Shown here: one piece after another, positions 1 to 10,566 of the stretch
Numbering within the stretch: position 1 is the stretch's first letter
How the letters are laid out: each line of letters starts with the position of its first letter
Origin: Ottelia alismoides
Lineage: Eukaryota > Streptophyta > Magnoliopsida > Alismatales > Hydrocharitaceae
NCBI GenBank assembly: GCA_037367405.1
Contig: JAZKJV010009779.1
Location: forward strand, 62,001-126,000
Direction: 5' to 3'
DNA: 64,000 nt
Translations under genes and position numbers: made by a program
Notes under the pieces: model-generated
The model's input: the letters and a program-made list of their open reading frames with translations, nothing else
What the model was told of the DNA's origin: nothing
The model's database searches: none

Positions 1-199
1 TGGTTGATGTGAAATATCCATACGCTAAAAATAATCACTATACATATACATGCTTTTTTTGATGCAATAATTGTGCATTGACGAAATAACGAGTCAAATG
101 TTTGTTGGTTATTCCAAGGTCTCAAGGTTATCAATCATGGTTACTTAAGCCATATTGACTTTAATATTCTATAAAGGCATAACTTAAAATTTGCAAAAA

Positions 200-387
200 G
201 AAATAGCAGAACCGTGGCAACGCCTCGGTATTGCCTCACTGGCTCGCTTGCCTTGGTACCGCCGCCACCCCTCAGGGCTTACGCCTCAAGCAGGCTAACC
301 AGGCTATAGCCTTGAGGCAGTTTTCATGGAAAAACGCCTTGAGGCTTCCGCCTTGACGCCTTGAGGTATTATTTTAAAAACTATGGC
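200..387. repeat. GCCTTGAGGC word-repeat island, hAT MITE-like
   Basis: Within about 190 bp the words GCCTCAAGG, CCTTGAGGC and GCCTTGAGG recur many times in both orientations. The island begins near CCGTGGCAACGCCTCGG and ends near TTTTAAAAACTATGG. It resembles the hAT-type elements at 13200, 24793 and 29483, but I find no clean 8-bp target duplication here, so the boundaries are approximate. Confidence 0.4.
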
Positions 388-1718
388 TTTAACACTAGAA
401 AAGGTTCAAATTTGTGAATACATATACTTTAAACTTGTGAATGCGATTTTTTTGGGTTTGTGCCTTATTGGTGCTGTACCCTTTTTCGTTAAAATTCTAG
501 AAAAAAACCGTAAATGAACAACAGAACATCGAGTTATAGAAAATCCCTAATACATACTCCTCAAAAAGCATAAAAAATATATAAAAAATTTTACCTTCCA
601 AATGGCTTTTCCAGAGCAAGAATAACAAGAAGAAGCAAGTTCCATATTGGGAAAAAGTTAGTCGATATCGGCCATACTATCAAAAGGTGATAATTTGACA
701 TAGAATACCCTAGACGAGAACACTAGCCGAAAGAACCACTCGAGAGCTAGTCGAGAACACATGTAAAAAATATGGGGTTCCAACTCGTAATGAAAGCTTC
801 ATCAGAACTATATTATTTCAATTTTAGATCAGCCCCCATTTGAGTAAGGAGCAAGTTCCCTATCTTCATAATCTTAGGGCGATGCCCTGCTTTAACAGTA
901 CGCGCCTCGTGTTGCAGAATTGAGAGGTCAGAATTTTCCACGGAAGCCGGCTTGAAATATTCGATCTTAGGAGCAATTTCTTCTGGAATATTCTTGTTCG
1001 GGTATACTCTTGTTCGGTTTCTGGATCCCCTCCAAAAAATATTGATCTCTGACAGCCGTCTCCACATCTAATTACAAATGAATATGGATATTGACTTGAA
1101 AAAATACAAATGGATATGGATATGATAGCACCCATATTTGCATCCATAACCGTACACATGTTCCTTAGTAGTAGGCCTTGGTCTTTTTTGGACCCCTAAT
1201 AACGACACCTTAGATTATGATTATGAACCGTCACTAAATTTACAGTATTATGCGCACAGCGATTCAATTAAATGGACATGCATTAAAAGGTTGTATATAC
1301 TACGGTTATTACTAACTTTCTATTAAGCTATCATTTGAAAATTGGCATTAGAGGTGCACGTGGATCGGACTTTGGTTTAATCAGTAATCCAATCTAAGGT
1401 GCACATAATCTTTTGAAAAAATAAATCTAACATGCACATAATGGAAGATCTCCTAAATTAACTATATCTACCGGATCATGAATCCGATCAAGTCGTATTT
1501 TGTTATTATAAGACGATTATCTGCTTCCTTGCATTTTTCTTGCTGAACATATTAATCATTTTTTTTGTATTTTATATGGAATAAAGAAGTAGACGTCAAC
1601 CTTCTAAACTTATTTTCATAAAGTTGTGATCCATCGCCACCTATCATTGATATTTTTGTGAACAATGAAACTACTTCTTCCACTTTTAGAACCAGGCCTA
1701 TTGTGCAAAAATACTTCC
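388..1718. other. AT-rich spacer without recognised gene
   Basis: Short open frames on the minus strand near 813-1159 have no recognisable motif and overlap one another in different frames. I see no RNA gene or complete mobile element here. Confidence 0.5.
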
Positions 1719-1850
1719 AATAGATTACATATATAACTTAGTTTTACTGTCTTAATATTAAAAGGTAGTGTACATTTGTATGGTTTAGGATGGATGTTTT
1801 ATTGGACTTTAATATCCTTTGGGTGCGAGGATGCTGGTTCACATCCTTGT
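1719..1850 (+). repeat. Diverged direct repeat, copy 1
   Basis: Starts CAATAGATTACATATATAAC and ends near GGTTCACATCC. It matches the copy at 2338-2470 over about 130 bp in the same orientation with many substitutions. Shared landmarks are the opening 20 bases, a central AAAAGRTAG block, TATCCTTTGG and TTCACATCC. No termini or target duplication identify an element class. Confidence 0.6.
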
Positions 1851-2337
1851 ATTAGTTAAACAAATTTGCTCCAATTGGGTTGGGATCATTGATCTTGTTC
1901 AATTCATTCTCCCTCCCAAATTAACACGAGAAACCATTTTTTTATCGTACTAATTCAATATAAACAAGAAATTGTTTGGATTGCAAAAGATACCATGAAT
2001 TTCTTAGAAAACAAGTAGTTTTATTGAGAACAAAGGCAACAGAATAATGGCAGTGTCTTCATGGGAACATGGCAATAATTCGTAAGCTTTTAATGCATGA
2101 GCAGTATACCAAAATAGTCACTTTGAAAATACTGAAACAAGTGACAATGGAATCTCTTCCTACCATGATTAAATGGTTTTAATGTTTTTATTTATGATTG
2201 AAAAAACAGTAAATCTTAAAATAGCCCCTCATTATTTCTTCTTTTGAAAAGCAACCTATTATCTTATCTCATAGAAATTGTATATTTATATGATAATTTA
2301 AGGCATGCATATATTGTGCATAGATTATATGGATTTT

Positions 2338-2470
2338 TCAATAGATTACATATATAACTTTGCTCCACCATCTTTATGTCAAAAGATAGAGCTTACATGT
2401 TTAGTTTAGACTGGAATTTTATTAGATACATGGGTATCCTTTGGTTGTGTGGATAACAGTTCACATCCCT
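2338..2470 (+). repeat. Diverged direct repeat, copy 2
   Basis: Second copy of the 1719-1850 sequence, about 620 bp downstream and roughly 95 bp before the small ORF at 2564. It could be leftover mobile DNA or a duplicated upstream region of that ORF; the sequence does not decide. Confidence 0.6.
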
Positions 2471-2563
2471 ATTGAATTCATGGACAAGCTGCATGCCCAA
2501 GGCTAAGTGCAGCGACACTTCATCCTAATCTTGTTCTTTTATAATTGCAGCAGTAGTGTCAAC

Positions 2564-2674
2564 ATGGCAAAAATGTATGTCCATTGGGACACCATAGTTG
2601 CAGTAGGTTCAATATTCATAACAATACTCTTATTCTCCATGTTAGTAATGGCATTTCTTGTTGTGACTAGTTAG
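2564..2674 (+). CDS. Candidate 36-residue single-pass membrane microprotein
   Basis: An uninterrupted ATG-to-TAG frame of 36 codons. The start has a strong plant context (AACATGGC: A at -3, G at +4). It lies 14 bases after a pyrimidine-rich tract ending TTGCAG, which looks like a 3' splice site, so the ATG may open a second exon. Residues 1-10 are polar (MAKMYVHWDT). Residues 11 to about 34 are almost all I, V, L, F, M, A, G, S and T, long enough for one membrane helix. I do not recognise the family and see no cysteine or targeting motif. A chance frame of this length is quite possible; the start context, the preceding splice-like signal and the single helix are the only support. Confidence 0.3.
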   Translation: MAKMYVHWDTIVAVGSIFITILLFSMLVMAFLVVTS

Positions 2675-3288
2675 GGTATGATTCATGAACACTTTGGCAT
2701 CGTTTTTGTCTTTCGTTACATATTAGACGTACCGCAAGGGGAATTTGGTTGTTTGATTTTCAGTCGTTAGTGAATATACTAGATTGGTTCTGTAGTCCAA
2801 GCTAGAAAGCAGGTTTGGTAGACCTCTAGTCAAGTTCAAATATCTCAACAACAACAACAAAGCCTTTTCCCACATTAAGTAGTCAAGTTCAAACATCTTT
2901 TGCCAAAAATTACTGATTCGGTACAGGGAGCATGGAAGCATAAAGATATGTTGTAAGGTAACGATGGGGAAGGATCTGGTATTTTTGATTAAAATCTGGG
3001 TATGCTCTGAACTAGATTCGTTTGGAAGCATGGAATGCAAGTAGCCTACCCACTTAATGGGGGAAAGCTCTTGGTGGTTGTTCTTGCGTACCTGTTTTTG
3101 TAAATATCTGTAATTATGACTGACATTTTAGTTTTCCCATTTGAATGGAAGCCGTTTAGTTCACTTGTTTAAACTTTCCTAGGAATCCATCTGAGGCACC
3201 ATTCTATTTAAAACATTATTTACCTAGGTTTTTAGGCGGCCTTGCAGATGCTGGTTTCTTAGCGGATGGGACACTGTTCCAACCGCTT
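2675..3288. other. Spacer downstream of the microprotein candidate
   Basis: No recognisable gene. If the 2564 ORF is transcribed, this would contain its 3' untranslated region. The minus-strand frame at 2723-3040 shows no known motif. Confidence 0.4.
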
Positions 3289-3401
3289 GTAAAATTCTGT
3301 ATAAAATGATGCTATTGTACAAAACCTCGTATCTTCATCAACGCTTGTATACTTTTCTGTATAAAATGATGCTATTGTACAAAACCTCATATCTTCATCA
3401 A
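3289..3401 (+). repeat. Two-unit tandem repeat, about 57-bp unit
   Basis: The block containing TCTGTATAAAATGATGC, TATTGTACAAAACCTC and TATCTTCATCAA occurs twice back to back with very few differences, so it is a recent local duplication in otherwise unique spacer. Confidence 0.8.
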
Positions 3402-4206
3402 TTTATCTCAGGTGGTCCTTGCTTGAAAAGTATAGCTGCACCTCATCAAAACTTCACTTAAAGCCTCGTAGATTCAAGACCTTTGTTGAGGCTTTGGTTA
3501 GTTGGATTTTTCTGCTGGCTAACGGTCACTTTATTGTTGTTTTCTTTACAAATTTATGTATCAATATGTAGTTGCATTGTTAGTGACTTTACGAACTTGG
3601 AAGTTCCAAGTTAGTTTGCATGGCATGATCTCTTTCTCTAACGTCATGAGCTGAGTTTGTGTGTGTGAGAGGTGGGGGATTTTAATCGACAAAACATTTT
3701 TGTAAAAAAATGAGGGATATGCATGAGGAATGAGATTTGCAAGTCCAATAGTCCATGCTGCACAGTATGGAAGATGGGGTCAAGGGCTTTCAATGTGGTT
3801 TGTTATGCAGCTTCTTGGAATATGAGTAATATATGGGGCGAGGTTGTTCTATCCTCTTGTCGCCATGTACTGAATGGGGAAGTGAGATCCACGCCCCCAT
3901 CATGCCTAATGAGACCCGGTTTCTCGCCATAGGGGACAGAGAGATGTTTGTGTTTGTTTAGAAATGAAAATTCTGAGTTGGGTACGTGGTGCGACCCTTG
4001 ATTTTCTTTGAATGTTACATTATTCTTGTTTTTGCTTAGTCTTTGGGGTTTAGTGGGGACACGGGTAAAGATCAAAGGGTAAACTGAGATGCTGCAAACT
4101 CTATGCAGCAGCTAATAGCCTAATACAGACATGAAGTATATATAAGTGTAAGTTTTATCTGCCAGGAAGGACAATCCCGAGGGCTACCTTCAAGAAAAGT
4201 CCTCAT
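3402..4206. other. Spacer without recognised gene
   Basis: Open frames near 3723-4075 lie on opposite strands over the same bases and carry no motif. Nothing else is visible. Confidence 0.4.
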
Positions 4207-4256
4207 AAGATTCTGCGTTGCTGAGCGTCAAAAAAAAAAAAAGATTCTGCGTTGCT
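4207..4256 (+). mobile_element. Ultra-short retro-insertion with 16-bp target duplication
   Basis: AAGATTCTGCGTTGCT occurs at 4207-4222 and again, identically, at 4241-4256. Between them are 18 bases: GAGCGTC followed by eleven A. A poly-A-ending insert flanked by a perfect 16-bp duplication is the signature of target-primed reverse transcription, as made by LINE enzymes. Only about seven non-A bases were copied. The intact LINE tail at 18372 ends GGCTTCAAAAAAAA, so TC-A(n) is shared. Confidence 0.75.
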
Positions 4257-5047
4257 AATATCTGTAAATCATGCCAAAGCACATTTATAAATATTCTGAA
4301 CAACCTTGTATGCATCCACAAGATAGACCCATCACTTTAATATAATTTATACACAAAAAATGTTCAATTCAGATACCAAGAACTAGAAGTTTAATGCAGT
4401 TAATACCACACAATTTCCGGTATAATACCTTTGGGTAAATACTTTTGCTCGTGCCAGGAGTTGACTTAACTGTCTATGGATTGAGGGTGCGGGTAGTGCA
4501 GACTGTTGACTGGAGATGTGGTCGGTTTATAGATGTGCTTGGTTGAGTGGTTGTAGGTGGTGGCCACGGCGAAGATTAGAGGTGTTAGTGGCGAGCTATA
4601 GGGTAGTATTGTAGGCAGTGAAATGGACTGATGCCTAGGGTGGTTTGCGTGATTTTGAAGGGCACACATGCGAAGAGGTGATGCAAGTGGCTTTGGTGAT
4701 AGCCAGGGTAGTGGCTGGTTACTATTTCGGAGGGTAGTGGAGAATAAGGGCATTTGTGGAGGAGAGGACACTTGTTTAAAGTTGGGCATGTGAAAGGAGA
4801 GGATGAAGACAACGACGAGGGGATCACTGTGATGCTTTTGGGGCCAGCTAGAGCGAAATGGCCGACTGCAACAATGATGTATCCTAAATTGTGTATTCAA
4901 AGTGTCTTATTTTTAAAAGTGTGTTATATTTATATCTTTTAAATTCTTGCGGCCTTTGGAAAATTGAAATTCTCGGGGTGCATATATGTATCATTTAGGC
5001 CTTTATTTTTCTATGTAAATGTCCTTATGCCCATGCAGTGAATAGAA
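4257..5047. other. Spacer, partly G-rich, no recognised gene
   Basis: From 4440 to 4870 the plus strand is rich in G and T (GGTGG-like words), producing serine/proline-rich chance frames on the minus strand. No motif supports a gene. Confidence 0.4.
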
Positions 5048-5063
5048 TCTCTATACATACCTT

Positions 5064-5142
5064 AAAGCTGGGTTTTTGCCCAGGGCATTGCCACGTGGAT
5101 GGTCTATCCACTCGGCAATAACCAAGGGAAAAACCCAGCGTT
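5064..5142 (+). other. Helitron 5'-subterminal 37-bp hairpin
   Basis: Bases 5064-5100 and 5106-5142 are inverted repeats of 37 bases with a 5-base spacer (GGTCT). About three quarters of positions pair, including the run GCTGGGTTTTT / AAAAACCCAGC. It sits 16 bases inside the Helitron 5' end, where the canonical element has no hairpin. Confidence 0.75.
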
Positions 5143-7839
5143 ATGCCTTCCTCCAATATTACCATCCCCTGTGACCACTTTCTTCCCCTCTCTCTCACTG
5201 GACACATGGTCATCCACATCCCACACCAATTCTCTCCTGTGATCTTTATCTTTCTTTAAAAAAATTTCCGTGAAGTCCCCCCTTCACTGTTTCTCTCATT
5301 CCCCTCATTCCCTTGGTATTGTCCAGCAAGCCTCACGGAGGAAGTGGATGGCGATAAACTGACGTCCCTCCGGCTCCGGCAGCAGCTTTTCACCCGCAAC
5401 CATCCAGCGTCACATCCATATGCATGTGTCTTCTGTTGAACACGAGTAGCCGGAATAGATCGAGACCCGCTCCCCCATTCCCCTTAGCGCTCTTCACCTC
5501 TTCCGTGAAGCTCCTGTGTGACTGTGTCATGCGCCTCATGGAATTTCCCGTCGACTGGGTCCGATCATGGTCGGACGATGCTCCCGACATCGGCGCCTCC
5601 GTCTGAAGTGATGGAATGAGGGGGAGCAGTGCCGGCAGAGAGCTGCTTCCTGAGGAGTGGTTCCTAATGCAACTGGCGATGGCGACTAGTGCATCGAACA
5701 TGGAGTTCAGGGACGATCCGCACAATGACTAGATCCGGGCGACGACACTGTTGAGCCTCGGGAGGCATCGAATCGATTGACTCTGCTCGGGAGGAGGAAG
5801 GGGCGGCATAGTCGAATGCTGTCTTTTTTTATGTTGTGGAAATTCGCATGGTTGCAGATTGAATCTTTTTTTTTGTTTTCCTTACAAAATCCTGTGATTT
5901 TTTCCCTGCGTATGTGTTTTCCTGTGGTTGCTCTTCTATAGGTAAAATCGTTATTGTTTACTGAATGCTTGGGTTGCAGTTATTGCTTTTACTTCTAGAA
6001 TTTGTAACTTCGATTGCTTCTTTTGTACCGTTTTCATACATAAATTAACATTTTTTGCTAAAAAATCCTGCATTTGATGTTATGTTACTACTCCGTGCTA
6101 TTTTCCATTAGCTAAATTAAAATTCCTTACCAAATTGTTGTATTGTAGTTTATGTTTGTCTAGAAATTCCAGAATATTCAATAAAACAGTATTATGCATG
6201 TGTTTTGTTCTCTCTTTTTGGTAAGTGTTTCCAATTCTTCTGATTATTTCGATGTTATGATTCGTATTTTTTATGACCAAAATTTGTGACTTAAGCATCT
6301 CCATACATGAATTAAATACTTATTTGTTAAAAAAACTTTTACTCTGATGTTACAGTGTTACATCGTGATGTTACATTGTTACGTCGTGCTGCTTTCCATT
6401 AGTTTAATTAATGGTGCTTATTGAACTGTTGTAGTCTGCTTTGTTTATGTTTAAATATTGGAAATTGGATTCCATATTTTACAGGTTGTCCATGTTATCT
6501 CCTTTCAGTTTCTTGTATCAATTGTTACCATTACTTAAGATACCGAATTCGTGAAAGCCCAATAAAGACTTTCCTTTCATTATATAATAATGGATAATCC
6601 TAGCACTTGGTTGGTTGTGTGTAGTGTAGCAGAAATTACTGTAAAAGATGTTTCAAAGATATTATATTTTTGTTTTTTTAATAAATAATGAATCAGATTG
6701 TGTAATTCTCTCCTCATGTAAAGCAATCGAGTCATGTCAAGCTTTCAGTCCATGTATTGTTGAGGTGATCATCCCTAGCAAAATAACAACCCATTCAAAC
6801 TATCTTTTTCATTCAGTCGATTGATTATTATATAATCTATCTTATTTAGGTTTTAATTTTGTCGACTATACACTTCCCCTCTCCAACTTCTAAAAATGAA
6901 TGAACTTTAGTTCTCTACCCTTTCAAACTGCTCACGTTCTATCTCACACTCCTTTCCATAATTTATAAATTTATCTTCTGAGATCAAATCCTTAAATAAT
7001 CATGATCGCTTCACTTTTGCATAATTAAGACCACAAATTATTCATATTTTCTCCATTGTTTATTTGATTATATATTTTTCATATAATGTTGTATATGATT
7101 GTAATATACTACATGTGATTCCTGGTTGTACAATTATCTACCACATTTGCAATATCTATTTTCATTTTTCTTTATAAAATCGATTTTTGATTTAAATATA
7201 TAAGACCTCATAGATATAATGTTTGACTACGATGTGTTTCATCTAATTTCATTTACTATATATAACATAAGGCAATGATGATCATACTAAAAGTGATTCT
7301 GAGTCTCAACTAGCACGGTCAAGAAGAACACAATAAGAAAATCTTTTTCCATTTTTTTGTTTATGATGTTTAACATTTACTTACTGTCAAATTAGTTACT
7401 TTTGAATATTTTCGTACCTATTTTAACAATCTACTACATTATTAAACTTACTTTTTTTGTACTATCTACTTATGCTATTGAGCCTTATGATTTCTTATTT
7501 ATTTATTTACATATTCATTACAGAAAAACATTATCTAAAATTAAAAATAATATCATCTTTGATCGGCATAGTTGTATAATTTTATTATTTTCATAAGGTT
7601 TTATAAAACAATATAATTGTAGCGAAGGCAAATTCTTTTACATTTTAATATTTGTTATTTTGTGCAATTATCTTTTGTGAATTCATTCCATTCAAAAAAA
7701 TACAGAGCATTTAATCTTTCCCCTCAAATATTAAACTAAAACTTTCCATATGAACTTCTTTATAGTTTTTTTTTGCATTTTTAAAAAGGAATATTAGAAC
7801 TCAGTAGTTTATTTCACATCAAATCTCATTCTCTTCCAC

Positions 7840-7863
7840 CGCGAAGCGCGTGTTACATCCTAG
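7840..7863 (+). other. Helitron 3' terminal hairpin and CTAG end
   Basis: CGCG-AAG-CGCG forms a perfect 4-bp stem with a three-base loop, ten bases before CCTAG. The 12.5-kb Helitron ending at 57975 has the same AAG loop, suggesting related terminators. Confidence 0.75.
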
Positions 7864-8604
7864 TATGGCTAATAATAAAGTATCTGAAATAGCTTTTGGC
7901 ATTTTGCTACCCTCTTTCTCATCCTCATCTTTTGCTTATAGTTACTTCTCCCTTCCTGTTATGCAATTTGGCACGGTCCTTTTCTCCATGTGTATCTTGG
8001 TGCATTTCTCTGAATTACGTTATTCTCTACCAAGATTCTTCTGCGGAATTTGAGCTGCACCAATCGGTACCAGAGCCATATTTATGTTAGTCTTACCATT
8101 TGATGACCTGGCACTGCCCTCCCTATATATTGATATGAATGCCCAAATTAGAATTAACCCTACATCGTGAAGACTTTTTTTACTTAAAAAATGGAAGCTT
8201 TTTATGTCCTCCCTTTCCATCTCCTCAACTAATTTTCACCACCTTACTATAGCTCAATGCAACCTTGACTTATTACAATACACCCTTCACCATCATTTAT
8301 TTGTTCAATGTGTACGCCTCTTCTTCACTCGATGACACATCTCACCTCCAACCATTGTAAAATTACCTTGCTAAATAATGACACCCGTAGCTCTAATGAG
8401 AGTCCGCACGTTAACATTTTCATCATTCTAATTTTTACCCACTTTGGGCTGATGGGGATGGAGAACGAGGGAGAATGGAGAGAGTGAGATGAGAGCGAAT
8501 GAGAAGGAAGAGAGCACCACCATATATGTAGAAGACGTGTCATGCAACTCAGGTAGACGTCGAGTCGTTGGAGGAGGACGAGTAGAATAAGCCCAAACGC
8601 CGAA
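7864..8604. other. Spacer between Helitron and LINE
   Basis: Mixed-composition sequence. Open frames on both strands overlap and show no motif. It may include the lost 5' part of the LINE that follows. Confidence 0.4.
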
Positions 8605-8855
8605 GGCAAGGGCTTGCTTCTTTGAGGTCAAGCATAACCATGGTGTTTCAAGTGCAGCAACATGATCACTTAGCGAAGGGTTGTCCATTGCCAGATCCTC
8701 CGTGCTTTCTTTACAAGCATGTTGGGCATCTCCGACGCACTTGTTTATCGCGTGGTTTCTGGCGGAATGCCAAGGATGTTGAGGTGAAAGGGTTGGAAGT
8801 CTCAAAGGCTCTGGAGATGTTCGTGGGATGCAGGGATTCGATCACAAATCAAGTG

Positions 8856-9226
8856 GATGGTCTGTTGATTGTAGAGGGATCGGTTGAAGACCTAAGACTG
8901 CTAAAGGAGAAGGTTGACTGGATAAGGAATGACAGCTTTGAGGTTGATGTGATATGGTTAGAAGGAAGTGCCCAGTGTATCAAAGGACTGCCTACATAGG
9001 GTGTGTCAATGGTGATTGCTGAAGGACTAGAAGGTCCCCAAATCAGGTGGATGGGTTGTTGATTGTAGAGGGACCGATTAAAGATCTAAGATTACTAAAT
9101 GAGAATGTTGTTTGGGCAAGAAATGATGGCTTTAAAGTTGCACTGATGTGGTTGGAAGGCAATGCCCTGTGTATACAAGGCCTGTTTGTAGAGGGTGTGT
9201 TAATGGTGATTGTTGGAGACTAGAAG
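8856..9226 (+). repeat. Tandem duplication inside LINE ORF1, about 185-bp unit
   Basis: The segment from GTGGATGG(T/G)(C/T)TGTTGATTG through GGTGATTG(C/T)TG occurs at 8856-9033 and again at 9046-9226 with about 15-20% differences. The duplication is therefore old and could have been present in the active element. Confidence 0.8.
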
Positions 9227-9233
9227 GATCCCT

Positions 9234-9281
9234 AAAGTCTATAGAATGATGATTTCAAAAAAAAAAGTCTATAGAATGATG
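9234..9281 (+). mobile_element. Ultra-short retro-insertion with 18-bp target duplication
   Basis: AAAGTCTATAGAATGATG is present at 9234-9251 and identically at 9264-9281. The 12-base insert is ATTTCAAAAAAA. The tail TTCAAAAAAA equals the 3' end of the LINE at 18372 (CTTCAAAAAAAA), so this is best read as a LINE insertion truncated almost to its poly-A. It lies inside the older LINE and so postdates it. Confidence 0.8.
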
Positions 9282-10566
9282 TTGTCCAAGGTTCTGTGAT
9301 GGCAGTTCACAATTGGTCGAATGATGGAAGGTAGATATCTTTGGTGTGCCCTTTCTCAGTAGAAGCTTCGAGGCTTTGAAGGCGATGCTCACACCATGGG
9401 TTCTTTGGTCGATGTCCTCTCTGATGGGCTTCAGCCCGGTGACATGGTACCGGAGTGAGGGTTCATGCCTGATGCTCCGCAATGCTTGAACTGGTTGGTT
9501 GGCCAGACATCGATGGCGCTATGGATTAGAGAGCTCTCCAATGAAGATGCACTACTTCATTTGATGTCGACTATCAGTGAAACTCTGATGGCTAGATATT
9601 TGTGATTGTGAAATCCCAGACGGGCTTCGATTAGCCATTATAGGAGTCAATCTCGAGCTTGGGCGGCATGAATCGTGGGATTGCATTGAAACCTTGCTTG
9701 GAGGCATTGCAGAAGGGTTCTTCTTTCGTTGCTTCAAGTAGCAGTTTGAGCACCAAGCTCGCTCTTCGTACTGTCTCGGATCCGGTTAGTGGTCAGGTTA
9801 TACTCAATGGATCCACTCTCCTTCTTGACTCGAATCCGACTAATGGTCAAGTTCTATTTAATGAACCAAATCTCTGTTTTAACCTGAATCCGATAGTTGT
9901 GGACCCGAACTCAATGATCCTGATCTTTATTTGAATCCGGATACATCTCTTCACCTCGACTCATACAAGAACTATTTGTTGGATGATTTCTTTGAAGTAT
10001 CAAAGCTGGACTCGGGTAGGTTGATCACGATCTCTGCTTCAATGGAAGTTGTCCTATTTTATTTGGGAGTTTCGAGGAGTGCCTCTTTCTTTTGTTTGTG
10101 GCGACTCATCAGCAACAGCCACATGAGGACTCAATTGTGCAGATTGGAGGGCTCGTGCCTGAGTAAGGTAGTCTGTTCAGACTGGGTGTTGCTTGAAAGG
10201 AGAGTTGTGGCTGGTGAGAAGATCATGGTGCGAAATTCAAAGATACAATAGGCATATGCGAATAATACTATGGTTTTCTCAAGAAAAAACATACGGTAAG
10301 CCGAGTTTTGAAACACAGAGGGAAGAGAAGGGTGTTTCCGTGGAAGAAGAGCTGATGGCTAAGGATGCCACTTAGGTCATGATGGGACAGAGTGTTACGC
10401 GTGGAGGCAGGTTGAGGAGGAGAATGAAGTAGATTTGTATGTCGGTGTTGCGAACTTGCTATTGATATGATAGAATGGAGTTAGGAAGATGCACCCTTTG
10501 AGTTTGAGGTGACTCGCTGGATGGTGATGCAAGCAACGAGGAATATCCCCTTGGTTTCCAAATAAA

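Larger units (their letters stand above)
5048..7863 (+). mobile_element. Non-autonomous Helitron, 2.8 kb
   Basis: The left end is TCTCTATACATACC preceded by A (5047). The right end is a CGCG-AAG-CGCG hairpin, then TGTTACATCCTAG, followed by T (7864). TC at 5', a short GC hairpin 10-12 bases before CTRR at 3', and insertion between A and T are the defining Helitron features. No Rep or helicase motif is present, so it would depend on an enzyme supplied in trans. The first 700 bases are GC-rich with broken frames and the rest is AT-rich. The GC-rich part (5150-5830) could be captured genic DNA, but I recognise no protein in it. Confidence 0.75.
8622..10377 (+). pseudogene. LINE ORF1 remnant (zinc-knuckle RNA-binding protein)
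   Basis: LINE ORF1 proteins bind the element RNA. Here 8640-8760 reads CFKC...HDHLAKGC and then CFLYKHVGHLRRTC, two degraded CCHC knuckles, with one base out of frame in the first. Downstream frames at 9659-9934 and 9931-10251 are serine/leucine-rich and carry repeated NPTNGQV-like words. A 180-bp tandem duplication and a tiny retro-insertion interrupt the middle of the region. No intact start or stop can be assigned. Confidence 0.6.

Noticed and set aside
4466..4900. 144-codon minus-strand frame
   Set aside because: Serine/proline/histidine-rich product of G/T-rich plus strand, with no supporting signal.
5390..5725. 111-codon minus-strand frame in the small Helitron
   Set aside because: No motif and an open frame on the other strand; could be captured DNA but cannot be called a gene.
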